Shown here: positions 35,538 through 44,728 of the stretch, one piece after another | How positions within the stretch are numbered: the first letter of the stretch is position 1 | How the letters are laid out: each line of letters starts with the position of its first letter | Source: Ilyomonas sp963790435 | GTDB taxonomy: Bacteria > Bacteroidota > Bacteroidia > Chitinophagales > Chitinophagaceae | Length of the DNA stretch: 64,000 nt | Assembly (NCBI GenBank): GCA_963790435.1 | Contig: CAWBOI010000001.1 | Span: forward strand, 124,001-188,000 | Direction of reading: 5' to 3' | Position numbers and translations under genes: made by a program | The notes under the pieces: model-generated | Told to the model about the DNA's origin: nothing | The model's database searches: none | Seen by the model: the letters and a program-made list of their open reading frames with translations, nothing else

Positions 35538-35993
35538 TTATTTAATGTCGTTGCTTTCTTTCGGTACGGTTACCATTGCCCTCTCATTCGGTGGCAACTT
35601 GCAGGGAGGTGCGCCTTTTTTTTGTCCGCCACCTTCTGCTGCACGCTTGCAAACGGGCGGCAACTTGGCATAACTGTCGGGCGTAGCTTTGGCGCTATCA
35701 ACATCAAAACCTGCATTGTTAATAGCGGTTTTAATCGTTTCTAAATTCATCCTATCCGGAGCATATTGAATGCGAAGCGTACCACTTGTCATGTTCGCAC
35801 TCCATTTAATAATTCCGGCGTCACCCGTAGGTCCTTTTTCACGTTCTAAATATTTATCCAGCCGGTCTTTACATTCCCAGCATTTCAGTTGCGGAACCGA
35901 TAAAGTTGCCCACTGCGTTTTTGCCTGCATCACCTGTGCCTGTGTTGTGCTTATGCTTCCCAGCAACAAGGCAGCTATCAATATTTTTTTCAT
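35538..35993 (-). CDS. Exported heavy-metal-associated (HMA-like) domain protein
   Basis: 151 residues with a signal peptide (MKKILIAALLLGSISTTQAQ). The HMA-like ferredoxin fold spans about 28-105. The metal motif is LKCWECKDRLDKYL (Cys-x-x-Cys), a variant of GMTCxxC. The second half of the fold includes TLRIQYAPDRMNLETIKTAI, followed by a Pro/Lys/Cys-rich tail (VCKRAAEGGGQKKGAPPCKL). It may bind copper or another soft metal in the periplasm. The Trp-Glu between the cysteines is unusual for a transport HMA, so a thiol or sensing role is also possible. Confidence 0.8.
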   Translation of the reverse strand: MKKILIAALLLGSISTTQAQVMQAKTQWATLSVPQLKCWECKDRLDKYLEREKGPTGDAGIIKWSANMTSGTLRIQYAPDRMNLETIKTAINNAGFDVDSAKATPDSYAKLPPVCKRAAEGGGQKKGAPPCKLPPNERAMVTVPKESNDIK

Positions 35994-36066
35994 AGTTATG
36001 TTTATAAACGAATCAATCTCTACAATCTGTTTTCTGCTTTTCTTCTTTTACAAAATATTTATTTTC

Positions 36067-36714
36067 TTATGAAGATAAAGAGCCGTTCCATTCTGCCGGA
36101 TTCTCTCTCCATTGCAATAAAATAGTTTCCATTTCTTCTTGCACAATTCCTTTCTCCAACGCAAGTTGAATGAGGGCCGGATAATGGGTAAGCGAAATTA
36201 ATTTTACGCCTGCCTCATCAAATGCTTTTGCAGCAACTGTGAAGCCATAAGTAAAAATTGACACCATTCCCACAACTTCCAAACCAGCTTTTTTTACCAC
36301 ATCTGCAACTGCCAGACTGCTCTTGCCGGTTGATATTAAATCTTCAATAATTACCGTTTTTTGTTTTGCCTCAAAGTAACCTTCAATCTGTTTGCCGGTA
36401 CCATGTTCTTTGGGTTTGGGACGAACATACACATAAGGCAATTTCAATTGGTCGGCAACCATCGCGCCCCATGCAATACCGGCAGTGGCAACACCTGCGA
36501 TCAATTCAACATCGGGAAATTGTTCAAAAACAAGATTGCACATTTCACTCTTAATAAAATCACGCAAATAAGGAAATGAAAGCACAATGCGATTGTCGCA
36601 ATAAATAGGACTTTTCCAGCCGCTTGCCCATGTAAACGGTTGTTGCGGGCTTAACTTTACAGCACCTGCCTGCAATAATTTTTCGGCAACTGTTTTTTCG
36701 TTGGATGATGTCAT
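36067..36714 (-). CDS. pyrE: Orotate phosphoribosyltransferase
   Basis: 215 residues from the ATG at 36714 (MTSSNEKTVAEKLLQAGAVK); the open frame continues upstream but overlaps the divergent NUDIX gene without homology. Features: the substrate loop TWASGWKSPIYCDNR, LIAGVATAGIAWGAMVADQL, and the PRPP motif in VIIEDLISTGKSSLAVADVV (Glu-Asp with Thr-Gly-Lys-Ser). It transfers ribose-5-phosphate from PRPP to orotate in de novo pyrimidine synthesis. It is divergent from the NUDIX gene, with an 84-bp shared promoter region. Confidence 0.95.
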   Translation of the reverse strand: MTSSNEKTVAEKLLQAGAVKLSPQQPFTWASGWKSPIYCDNRIVLSFPYLRDFIKSEMCNLVFEQFPDVELIAGVATAGIAWGAMVADQLKLPYVYVRPKPKEHGTGKQIEGYFEAKQKTVIIEDLISTGKSSLAVADVVKKAGLEVVGMVSIFTYGFTVAAKAFDEAGVKLISLTHYPALIQLALEKGIVQEEMETILLQWRENPAEWNGSLSS

Positions 36715-36798
36715 TGTATTCAACGCAAATTTTGTTTTACCAATGCGAATATAAGTGCGATAAGTGGGCTGGCTTCTATATTGTTTTATTTTTGGCGC

Positions 36799-37227
36799 AT
36801 GGCAAAGAAAACAGTTGTCGCTGCAGGCGGCTTGGTGCAAAACGATTTTGGCGAGATGCTCATTATGTTCAGGCGCGGCGTTTGGGATATGCCCAAAGGC
36901 AAGCTGGATGAGGGCGAAAGCATTGAGCAATGCGCTGTGCGCGAAGTAGAGGAGGAGACCGGTTTGCGAAATATTGAACTGGGTAAATTTATACATATTA
37001 CCTTTCACCAGTATTGGGATAAATGGACAAAAAAAGAATTGGGAAAAGAAACCCATTGGTATGCCATGCGTGTAAAAGGCAACCAAACATTAGTGCCGCA
37101 GGCAGAAGAAGACATCACCGAAATACTTTGGGTAAAACCGGAAGACATTGTGAATTATGAGAACAATATGCATAAAAATATTGTTGAGGTCATTCGTATA
37201 TTTTTGTCTGTAAACAAAGCGCAATAA
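36799..37227 (+). CDS. NUDIX hydrolase
   Basis: 142 residues from ATG 36799 (MAKKTVVAAGGLVQNDFGEM); an in-frame start 18 bp upstream is less likely. The NUDIX box lies at about residues 34-56, beginning Gly-Lys-Leu-Asp-Glu-Gly-Glu and including the metal-binding REVEEETG. It hydrolyses a nucleoside diphosphate-linked compound; specificity cannot be read. Its divergent pairing with pyrE suggests, but does not prove, a nucleotide-related role. Confidence 0.92.
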   Translation: MAKKTVVAAGGLVQNDFGEMLIMFRRGVWDMPKGKLDEGESIEQCAVREVEEETGLRNIELGKFIHITFHQYWDKWTKKELGKETHWYAMRVKGNQTLVPQAEEDITEILWVKPEDIVNYENNMHKNIVEVIRIFLSVNKAQ

Positions 37228-37299
37228 GCTATTTACTGGAACCATATTTGTTATAACTCTGCACCTTTAAACAGAGATATTGTTGCAAAAGAAAATGGC

Positions 37300-39558
37300 A
37301 TGGGTAAAACAATTATTATTTCAAACCGACTGCCGGTAAAAGCAGTAATTAAAGATAACCAGTATCACATTACTACAACAGAAGGCGGATTAGCAACAGG
37401 ATTGAATTCAATCTTTTCGAATGATGAAAACTGCGTTTGGATTGGCTGGCCCGGTATTGACGTACCTAAAGAAAAAGAAGATCAAATAAAAGAAGAGCTC
37501 AAAACAAAAAAGCTGCTGCCGGTGTTTTTATCAGCCGAAGAAATCAGGCAATTTTATGAAGGCTTTTCCAACGAAGTTTTATGGCCTGTTTTTCATTATA
37601 TGGCTACGTACGCCAATTACCAAACATTGTATTGGGAATATTATCGCAAGGTAAATGATAAGTTTTGCGCTGCCGTTATGCAGGTAGCTGAACCTGGGGA
37701 TGTAATTTGGGTTCACGATTATCAATTGCTGTTGCTGCCAGCACTTTTGCGCAAGCAATCGCCGGATTTTACCATTGGCTTTTTTCTTCATATTCCCTTT
37801 CCTTCCTACGAATTGTTCAGGCTTATACCATGGCGCAGTGAATTGCTGAATGGTATGCTGGGAGCGGATTTGGTAGGTTTTCACACTTACGATGATGTGC
37901 AACATTTTTTGCTTTCAGTATCGCGCATTTTGCTGGTGCCTTATTCGGCAAATGTGCTTACCTGTAACAACCGCACCATTGTGGCAGATGCGTTCCCAAT
38001 GGGAATTGATGATGCTAAGTTTGACCAACTGATTGATGAAAACGGGATAAAACAAAAACTGCAGCAATTACAACATGACTTTTCAGGACAACGCATCATT
38101 CTTTCTATTGACAGGCTTGATTACAGCAAAGGCATTCTGCAACGATTGCAGGCTTTTGATTTGTTTTTAGGGGAAAATCCTGAATATTCGCAAAGCGTTT
38201 CGCTGTATATGATTGTGGTTCCTTCACGAGACAAAGTACAGCAGTACAAAGACCTTCGGGATGAAATTGATAAGCTGGTGGGCAATATCAACGCGAGATA
38301 CCGAACCAACAACTGGACGCCCATCCATTATTTTTATCGTGCCTTTGCGATAGAAGAATTATCGGCACTGTACCAGTTTGCAGAAGTGTGCCTGGTAACA
38401 CCGATGCGCGATGGCATGAACCTCGTTTGTAAAGAATATATTGCCAGCAGAAGAAGTGAAGATGGGGTTTTAATTATGAGCGAAATGGCCGGCGCTGCCA
38501 AAGAACTGATTGATGCAATTGTGGTAAATCCGAATAACATTTATCAGATGAGTCAAAGTATAGTAGATGCTTTGACAATGCCGCCTGAGGAACAAAAAAG
38601 GCGGATGCACATCATGCGCGATTTGGTGCACCGTTATAATGTGAGCAACTGGGTTGCCACTTTTATGATGAACTTACACAATGCCAAAAACAGGCAACGT
38701 TCTTTACAAACAAAATACATCACGCCACGCACTGAAGAATACATCAAACACAAATATGCAAGAGCAACCAAACGCTTGCTGCTGTTGGATTATGACGGAA
38801 CATTAACTGGTTTTGCTGATACTCCTTCACACGCCAATCCTGATAAAGAACTGTACAGTTTGCTGGACGACTTAGTAAAGGATGAAAAGAATGATGTGGT
38901 TGTTATCAGCGGCAGGGCACACACAAAATTGGATGAATGGTTTGGTAGCATGCCCGTGCATCTGGTTGGTGAGCATGGCGTTTGGTACAAAGTGAAAGGT
39001 GGAGAGTGGGACCAGATGAAGGGCTTAACATCAGGTTGGAAAGCAGACATTCAACCGGTTTTAGATACGTTTAACGAACGCACGGCAGGTGCTTTCACGG
39101 AAGAGAAAACTTCATCGCTTGTATGGCATTTTAGAAAAGTTGAAAATAATTTAGGCGAAGCCCGTGCTGCGGAATTGATCAACACGCTTCGCTATACCGT
39201 TGCCGATTTAGGTTTGCAAATGTTGCGAGGCAATAAAGTGGTTGAAATCAAAAGTATTGAAGCCAATAAAGGCAAATCAGCAACGCATTACATTAACCAA
39301 AACCAATACGATTTTGCCTTGGCAATAGGCGATGATACAACTGATGAAGATATGTTTATTGCGCTTGCCGATAAAGCATTTACAATAAAAGTAGGAAGTG
39401 ATATGTCGGCAGCGAAATATTATTTGAAAGATGTGCACGATGTAAGACGATTCCTAAAAGCAATATCAACCTCACATTCATCTGTAATTAAGGTAATCAG
39501 CCGTATCAAACAACGGTTTCCCAAAACATTTCAGCGTTTCAACAGAAGCTTTGAATGA
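37300..39558 (+). CDS. Bifunctional trehalose-6-phosphate synthase/phosphatase (OtsA-OtsB fusion)
   Basis: 752 residues. The N-terminal GT20 synthase domain (1-470) opens KTIIISNRLPVKAV and contains VWIGWPGIDV, WPVFHYM, VWVHDYQLLLLPALLR, FFLHIPFPSYELFRLIPWR, SIDRLDYSKGILQRLQAF and TPMRDGMNLVCKEYI. The C-terminal HAD phosphatase (about 490-752) has the nucleophile in LLLLDYDGTLTGFAD, VVVISGRAH, and AIGDDTTDEDMF. Together they make trehalose from UDP-glucose and glucose-6-phosphate through trehalose-6-phosphate. Such fusions are known in Bacteroidota. It lies 72 bp after the NUDIX gene and ends before an inverted repeat. Confidence 0.96.
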   Translation: MGKTIIISNRLPVKAVIKDNQYHITTTEGGLATGLNSIFSNDENCVWIGWPGIDVPKEKEDQIKEELKTKKLLPVFLSAEEIRQFYEGFSNEVLWPVFHYMATYANYQTLYWEYYRKVNDKFCAAVMQVAEPGDVIWVHDYQLLLLPALLRKQSPDFTIGFFLHIPFPSYELFRLIPWRSELLNGMLGADLVGFHTYDDVQHFLLSVSRILLVPYSANVLTCNNRTIVADAFPMGIDDAKFDQLIDENGIKQKLQQLQHDFSGQRIILSIDRLDYSKGILQRLQAFDLFLGENPEYSQSVSLYMIVVPSRDKVQQYKDLRDEIDKLVGNINARYRTNNWTPIHYFYRAFAIEELSALYQFAEVCLVTPMRDGMNLVCKEYIASRRSEDGVLIMSEMAGAAKELIDAIVVNPNNIYQMSQSIVDALTMPPEEQKRRMHIMRDLVHRYNVSNWVATFMMNLHNAKNRQRSLQTKYITPRTEEYIKHKYARATKRLLLLDYDGTLTGFADTPSHANPDKELYSLLDDLVKDEKNDVVVISGRAHTKLDEWFGSMPVHLVGEHGVWYKVKGGEWDQMKGLTSGWKADIQPVLDTFNERTAGAFTEEKTSSLVWHFRKVENNLGEARAAELINTLRYTVADLGLQMLRGNKVVEIKSIEANKGKSATHYINQNQYDFALAIGDDTTDEDMFIALADKAFTIKVGSDMSAAKYYLKDVHDVRRFLKAISTSHSSVIKVISRIKQRFPKTFQRFNRSFE

Positions 39559-39564
39559 AGATGA

Positions 39565-39657
39565 TTTGAACCACGAAGACAAAAAGGGACAAAGTAAAAA
39601 ATATCAACAAAAACAAACTTTGTGTAACTTCCTTTCTTCTTGTCTTAGTGGTTCAAA
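39565..39657. terminator. Inverted repeat between convergent genes (CCACGAAGAC family copy 2)
   Basis: The 16-bp arms TTTGAACCACGAAGAC (39565-39580) and GTCTTAGTGGTTCAAA (39642-39657) have one mismatch. The loop contains CAACAAAAACAAACTTTGTG. Arm core and A-rich loop match the element at 2459-2523. It sits between otsAB (+) and the E2 gene (-), so it is a likely bidirectional terminator. Confidence 0.65.
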
Positions 39658-39665
39658 AAGCAGTT

Positions 39666-41034
39666 TTACAACAACGTTCTTTTTTCATCCCAGTTCTCCA
39701 TTTCTTTTGCTACAAGAGCTAAGAATGACGAACCGATACTGCCATCAATAATGCGATGGTCGTAGCTTAGGGAAAGATACATCATATGACGGATGCCAAG
39801 CGTATCGCCCTGTTCGGTTTCAATAACAACCGGCCGTTTTTTGATGATACCAACTGATAAAATGGCCACCTGTGGCTGATTAATAATTGGCGTTCCCATC
39901 AGGCTGCCAAACGTGCCCACATTGGTAAAAGTAAACGTACCGTCTTTGGTGTCATCGGGTTTTAATTTACCGTTGCGCGCATTGTTAGCCAACGTGTTTA
40001 CCGATTTGGTTAAACCGATTAAATTCATGTAATCGGCGTTGCGAATCACAGGCACAATCAGGTTGCCATTGGGCAACGCCGTAGCCATTCCAATGTTGAT
40101 GTCTTTTTTTACAATGATAGTATCGCCATCTACCGAACTGTTGATGATAGGATATTGTTTTATTGCTTTAATGATGCAATCAATAAACAGTGGCGTGAAC
40201 GTAATTTTTGTGCCTTCTTTTTTTTCAAAATCGTTTTTTATTTTGCTGCGCCACAACACCATGTTGGTAACATCGGCTTCCGAAAACGAAGTAACATGCG
40301 CGCTGGTTTGCTTGCTGTCAACCATATGTTTTGCAATCAGCTTGCGCATTCTGTCCATCTCAATAATCTCAACGTTGCTGCCATAACTTTTTGCACCTTC
40401 AGGCCCAGGTTCTTTTTGTTTTTGGATTGATGAAACGGGCGGTTGAACGGGCGATTGCTCCGCTTGGTTTTGCGTTAATTTTGGCTCTGTTTGAACTGTC
40501 TCTTTATCAAACAAAGCATTTCTTTTTTTGTTTTCGAGATACGCCAGGATATCGTTCTTCGTTACACGGTTGTCGGCTCCGGTTCCGGGTACGGTTTCCA
40601 GTTCCGTTAAAGCAATGCCTTCACTGTTAGCAATGGTTAATACAAGTGGCGAATAAAAACGGTTGATGTTGCCGGAAGCCACTGGCAGCACGGGTTTGGG
40701 CTGTGGCGCATACGGCACTTGTATTTCTTCTTCGGGCTCATCTGCAACTGCTGTTGAAGTAGTTGCCTCCACCTTATTGCTGTTCAGCTTTGCCATCCGT
40801 TTCAATACGAACAATGGTTTTGCCAATGGGCACTACGTCGTTTTCTTTGTACAGCAATTCGGTAACAATGCCGCTGGTTGTTGATGGCACTTCGCTATCC
40901 ACTTTATCAGTGGCAATGTCCAAAAGGGTTTCGTCGCTGGCAACCGCATCGCCTGGCTTTTTATGCCATTTCAAAATGGTAGCTTCCATAATGCTTTCGC
41001 CCAGCTTTGGCATTACAACATCAACAATTGCCAT
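39666..41034 (-). pseudogene. 2-oxo acid dehydrogenase E2 (dihydrolipoamide acyltransferase), split by one frameshift in the linker
   Basis: The 5' part (40774-41034) is a complete lipoyl domain with the lipoylated Lys in IATDKVDSEVPST, ending ETDGKAEQQ then stop. The 3' part resumes in another frame at about 40795 (KVEATTSTAVADEPEEE) with the E3/E1-binding domain (ALTELETVPGTGADNRVTKN), a Pro/Gln-rich linker, and the catalytic acyltransferase domain ending SLSYDHRIIDGSIGSSFLAL (His-x3-Asp). Removing the single T in CAATAAGG restores one frame of about 455 residues. The break lies in a flexible linker, so either it is an indel (true or artefact) or two polypeptides are made. It is probably the branched-chain or pyruvate complex E2. 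Confidence 0.85.
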
Positions 41035-41152
41035 AAAAAAGATTTAGTAAAGAAAGATAATTGCAGCTTGTTCTGATATTTATTATACTCTTTGCTTCAT
41101 AAAAACAAGCTTTTATAAAATCAAAAATAAAGGTTTGACGGATAACAATTGT

Positions 41153-42418
41153 TTACTCCTTTGTTGGCGCACTTTCAAGAATAAACACGCGAAGCATATT
41201 CATTGCATTCATAGCAGTCAGTTCGATGTTTCGCTTTCTGTCAAACCTGAAATGAAATTCTTTCGCAACGGTTTTGTTTTTATCGCCAACAGCAATCCAT
41301 GTAGTGCCAATAGGTTTGTTTTCGCCACCTTTTCCGGGTCCCATCAAGCCGGTAACGGCAATGGCATAATCGCTTTTAATGGCTTGCAATGTACCTCTTA
41401 TCATTTGCTCTGCTACTTCTTTATCAACGGTTCCTTTTTCGTCCAGTAATATTTTATCAACGCTCAACACCTGTTCTTTCACTTTTTTATCGTAGCAAAC
41501 AATGCTGCCGGTAAAGTATGATGATGAGTTTTCGTTGGCTGTGAACAAGTGCGAAATGTAACCACCGGTACAACTTTCAGCGGCTCCAACCGTTTGCTTT
41601 CGTTCATTCAGCAACTCGCCGATCACCTTTTCCATGCTGATGTCTTTCTTCGCTACAAGCACATCTTCAATCAAAGGCAAGAGTTGTTGTTCAATGGCAT
41701 CCAAATCGCTATCCAATTTTGTTTTATCGTTGCCTTTGGCTGTAAAGCGAAGCCGCACCATGCCTAAGTTAGGAAGATATGCAAGCTTTATGTTCGGTGG
41801 AAGCTTGGTTTCAACCGGTTGTATTCTTTCCGATAAAAAAGATTCTCCCAAACCGAATGTAACAAAGGTTCTGTGCGTGATGAAGGGCAATTGAAAATAT
41901 TGCTGCAAATGAGGCAGCACATAACCCGTCATCATCTCTTTCATTTCAAACGGCACGCCGGGCATACTTACAAAAATTTTTCCTTCCTGTTCAAACCACA
42001 TTCCCGGCGCGGTGCCGCGTGTATTTACTATTGGCGTACACACATCTGGCACTTCGGCTTGTTTTATATTTACCTCAAGAAGCGGGCGGTTTAATTTTTG
42101 AAAGATGGTTTTTACGTTGTTGAGCGAGGCTTCATCTACTTTCATCGTACCTCCGAAATACGCATTCAGCAAGGGCTTCGTGATGTCATCAGCCGTTGGT
42201 CCCAAGCCGCCTGTGACTAAAATAATATCAGCGTTTTCCTTTTCTTCGTCTAAAGCTTTCCATATTTCATCTCTCACATCGCCAACGGCAACTCTTCGCT
42301 TTAGCCACACGCCAATTTTGTTCAGTTCCTGTGCTATCCATGCGCTGTTGGTGTCTATCACTTGTCCAATCAAAAGCTCATCGCCAATGGTAATTATCGA
42401 GGCAGTAATTTCATTCAT
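41153..42418 (-). CDS. cinA: CinA-family protein (competence/damage-inducible, NMN deamidase type)
   Basis: 421 residues from ATG 42418 (MNEITASIITIGDELLIGQV). The N-terminal MoCF/COG1058 domain (1-170) has GDELLIGQVIDTNSAWIAQ, ILVTGGLGPTADDITK and SMPGVPFEMKEMM. The C-terminal CinA amidohydrolase domain (about 265-415) has TVGAAESCTGGYISHLFTA with the catalytic Ser, SIVCYDKKVKEQ and AVTGLMGPGKGGENKP. The family recycles NMN to nicotinate mononucleotide and hydrolyses ADP-ribose. It is divergent from the PBP4-like gene. Confidence 0.95.
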   Translation of the reverse strand: MNEITASIITIGDELLIGQVIDTNSAWIAQELNKIGVWLKRRVAVGDVRDEIWKALDEEKENADIILVTGGLGPTADDITKPLLNAYFGGTMKVDEASLNNVKTIFQKLNRPLLEVNIKQAEVPDVCTPIVNTRGTAPGMWFEQEGKIFVSMPGVPFEMKEMMTGYVLPHLQQYFQLPFITHRTFVTFGLGESFLSERIQPVETKLPPNIKLAYLPNLGMVRLRFTAKGNDKTKLDSDLDAIEQQLLPLIEDVLVAKKDISMEKVIGELLNERKQTVGAAESCTGGYISHLFTANENSSSYFTGSIVCYDKKVKEQVLSVDKILLDEKGTVDKEVAEQMIRGTLQAIKSDYAIAVTGLMGPGKGGENKPIGTTWIAVGDKNKTVAKEFHFRFDRKRNIELTAMNAMNMLRVFILESAPTKE

Positions 42419-42533
42419 AGTTGTGAAAATCGTTTGAGAAAAATCAACAAGGCAGCAATGTGCAAAGCTATTTCGTTTACACAAAAATTGAGCAATAAAA
42501 TGATTATTTCAAAGCCTTGCTTACTTTCGGGCG

Positions 42534-43949
42534 ATGAGCTACAAAGTTTGGTTTTGCACTCTTTTTTTTGGATTACTCATTTATAAAAGTCAATCGCAAC
42601 CATTGGAAAGACGATTGGCTGCTGCAATGAAAACCTTTGTTGATGGCAATCAGTTGAAACATGCCATTGCGAGTCTTTGCGTTGCTGATGAATCGGGCAA
42701 AATCATTTATCATTTCAACGATCAATATGGTTTGGCGCCTGCCAGCAACATGAAAGTGTTTACGAGTATTGCTGCGTTCGATTTGCTGGGGAAAGGCTAT
42801 CAATATAAAACCGAATTGGGTTTTACAGGATTCATAAAAGACAGCGTTTTGAATGGCAATTTGTTTGTTGTTGGAAGCGGCGACCCGAGCACAGGAAGCT
42901 GGCGTTACGCCCAGACAACACCAGATAGTTTGATGAAAACAATTACAGCGCTTCTTCGTCAAAAAGGCATGAATACGATCAAGGGACAAATTATTTTAGA
43001 TGCTTCCAAATTCAGTCCCAATGCGGCTCCCGGCGGTTGGAGCTGGGAAGATATGGGCAACTATTATGGCGCAGGAAGCTGGGGTTTAAACTGGCACGAA
43101 AACCAGTATGACCTGAAACTATTACCTGGAAAAAGAAGAGGTGATAAAACTGAGATTCAAACAATAGAGCCGCAAAGTGATAACGTTGTACTTATCAATG
43201 AACTTACCACCGCTGAAAAAGGAAGCGGTGACAACAGCGAAATTTTCCTCACTCCAAATAGTGAAGTTGGTATGATTGAAGGCACCATTCCGCAAGGCGG
43301 GCCATTTATCATTTCCGGCTCGTTGCCTGAGCCATTTACGCCTTTGATTGCAGCCCTGAAAAAAGGGTTTACCGATAATCGAATCGCCTGCCAGTGCGGG
43401 TTTCAAACTTCAATGGAGTTTTTAGTGCAAAAACAAAAGCTGCCTCGGTATGATAGTTTGATCGGTTATATTTATTCGCCATCAATGGACAGCCTGATTT
43501 ATTTTTTCTTGAAGAAAAGCATCAATTTGTATGGCGAAGATTTTATAAAAACGATTGCTTTGCAACAAGATGGTTACGGCTCAACCGATGAAGGCGTAAA
43601 AATTCTCAAACAATTTTGGACTGCAAAAGGCATTGAAAGGAGCGCGATAAAAATAACTGATGGCAGTGGCTTATCAGCAGCAACGCGCGTAACCACAGAC
43701 GCTTTGGTAAAGGCATTGAATTATGCCAAAACCAAACCCTGGTTTGCTTCATTTTACGATGCTTTGCCTATAGTCAATAACATGCACATGAAAACCGGAA
43801 CCATCTCCGGCGTGAAAGCATTTTCAGGTTATCAAAAAGCATCCAATGGCGAGGAATATACATTTTCAATCATTGTAAACAATTACGATGGCTCAACTGA
43901 AAGCGTGATTGATAAAATGTTTAAAGTGCTGAATGAATTAAAAAAATAA
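42534..43949 (+). CDS. dacB: D-alanyl-D-alanine carboxypeptidase/endopeptidase (PBP4, peptidase S13)
   Basis: 471 residues with an N-terminal signal sequence (VWFCTLFFGLLIYKSQSQP). All three penicillin-binding motifs are visible: SxxK in LAPASNMKVFTSIAAFD (about residue 80), SxN-like in ITDGSGLSAATRVTTDAL (about 383), and KTG in MHMKTGTISGVKAFSGY (about 420). Length and the long insert between the first and second motifs fit the PBP4 class. It trims or cleaves peptidoglycan peptides in the periplasm. It ends 5 bp from the convergent GLPGLI gene. Confidence 0.94.
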   Translation: MSYKVWFCTLFFGLLIYKSQSQPLERRLAAAMKTFVDGNQLKHAIASLCVADESGKIIYHFNDQYGLAPASNMKVFTSIAAFDLLGKGYQYKTELGFTGFIKDSVLNGNLFVVGSGDPSTGSWRYAQTTPDSLMKTITALLRQKGMNTIKGQIILDASKFSPNAAPGGWSWEDMGNYYGAGSWGLNWHENQYDLKLLPGKRRGDKTEIQTIEPQSDNVVLINELTTAEKGSGDNSEIFLTPNSEVGMIEGTIPQGGPFIISGSLPEPFTPLIAALKKGFTDNRIACQCGFQTSMEFLVQKQKLPRYDSLIGYIYSPSMDSLIYFFLKKSINLYGEDFIKTIALQQDGYGSTDEGVKILKQFWTAKGIERSAIKITDGSGLSAATRVTTDALVKALNYAKTKPWFASFYDALPIVNNMHMKTGTISGVKAFSGYQKASNGEEYTFSIIVNNYDGSTESVIDKMFKVLNELKK

Positions 43950-43954
43950 CCGCA

Positions 43955-44719
43955 TCAAATAATGGCTTGCAGTCCGCGCCGCTTGCCCCATTTGCCCCAG
44001 TCTTTCATTAGCGTTTGTAACGTTTTGGTGAAGTCGGATTCGGTTTGTTTTTTACCTTTTGTTGGCACGTTCATGTTCGCGTCGGTTACCGGAGACAATT
44101 CTAATTTCGTAGCAAACCAGGTTGTGTTTAAGCGCGGAATGGCAACGCCCAAAATCATTCCCGGCAAACCCTGAAACGATTCGGGTCCGCCACCGGGTAA
44201 AATTTGGTCGGTATAAAAGGCAACTACATAAATGCTGTCGAGCATTTTTCCAACAGCTTTGCGGCAGGAGAAGCCAGCAATATCGCGGGTTTCAGCCGTG
44301 ATGCGCCATTCCACTTTACGGGCCGAATCCTGTATCAAAAAGTAAGTGCCATAAATATTCTTTTGCGATACATGAGTTCCGTTGGTGAGATTGGTAAAAA
44401 TGATGTTTTCACTTGCCGGACTTTGCAGCCATTGCATAGCCATTTTTTGATTATCGTTTTCCCTACCTGGTTTATAAAGGCTCCTTTTTTCATCAAACAA
44501 CAAATCGAAATAAGTTACCGAAAATTGTGGTGTATTTTTCTTTATAGATTGCAACCACGAATCATCGCCTTCGCTTTCTTCTTCCTGCAACATTTCAAGC
44601 GTTTTGTAAATGTTTTCTTTTTTCTCATATTCAATTTTCCCTTTGCTGATAAACGTTTGCTGTGCTAATGAGCAAATGCCTGAAAGACTTGCCAGCACTG
44701 CAATACAGAGATATTTCAT
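43955..44719 (-). CDS. GLPGLI-family exported protein
   Basis: 254 residues with a signal peptide (MKYLCIAVLASLSGICSLAQ). The family motif appears as GLPGMILGV at about residue 183, preceded by PGGGPESFQ. The N-terminal half has the typical GKIEYEKKENIYK and SVTYFDLLFDEKRSLY. The function of the family is unknown; it is restricted to Bacteroidota and commonly placed with outer-membrane beta-barrel proteins, as here (gap 9 bp to the receptor upstream on the same strand). Confidence 0.9.
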   Translation of the reverse strand: MKYLCIAVLASLSGICSLAQQTFISKGKIEYEKKENIYKTLEMLQEEESEGDDSWLQSIKKNTPQFSVTYFDLLFDEKRSLYKPGRENDNQKMAMQWLQSPASENIIFTNLTNGTHVSQKNIYGTYFLIQDSARKVEWRITAETRDIAGFSCRKAVGKMLDSIYVVAFYTDQILPGGGPESFQGLPGMILGVAIPRLNTTWFATKLELSPVTDANMNVPTKGKKQTESDFTKTLQTLMKDWGKWGKRRGLQAII

Positions 44720-44728
44720 ACAAAATAT

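Noticed and set aside
36715..37086. N-terminal extension of pyrE
   Set aside because: The frame is open upstream but overlaps the NUDIX gene on the other strand and has no resemblance to the family; the start at 36714 gives the normal length.
40774..40826. Programmed ribosomal frameshift in the E2 gene
   Set aside because: No slippery heptamer or downstream structure is evident at the junction and a one-base indel is simpler; kept only as a split gene.
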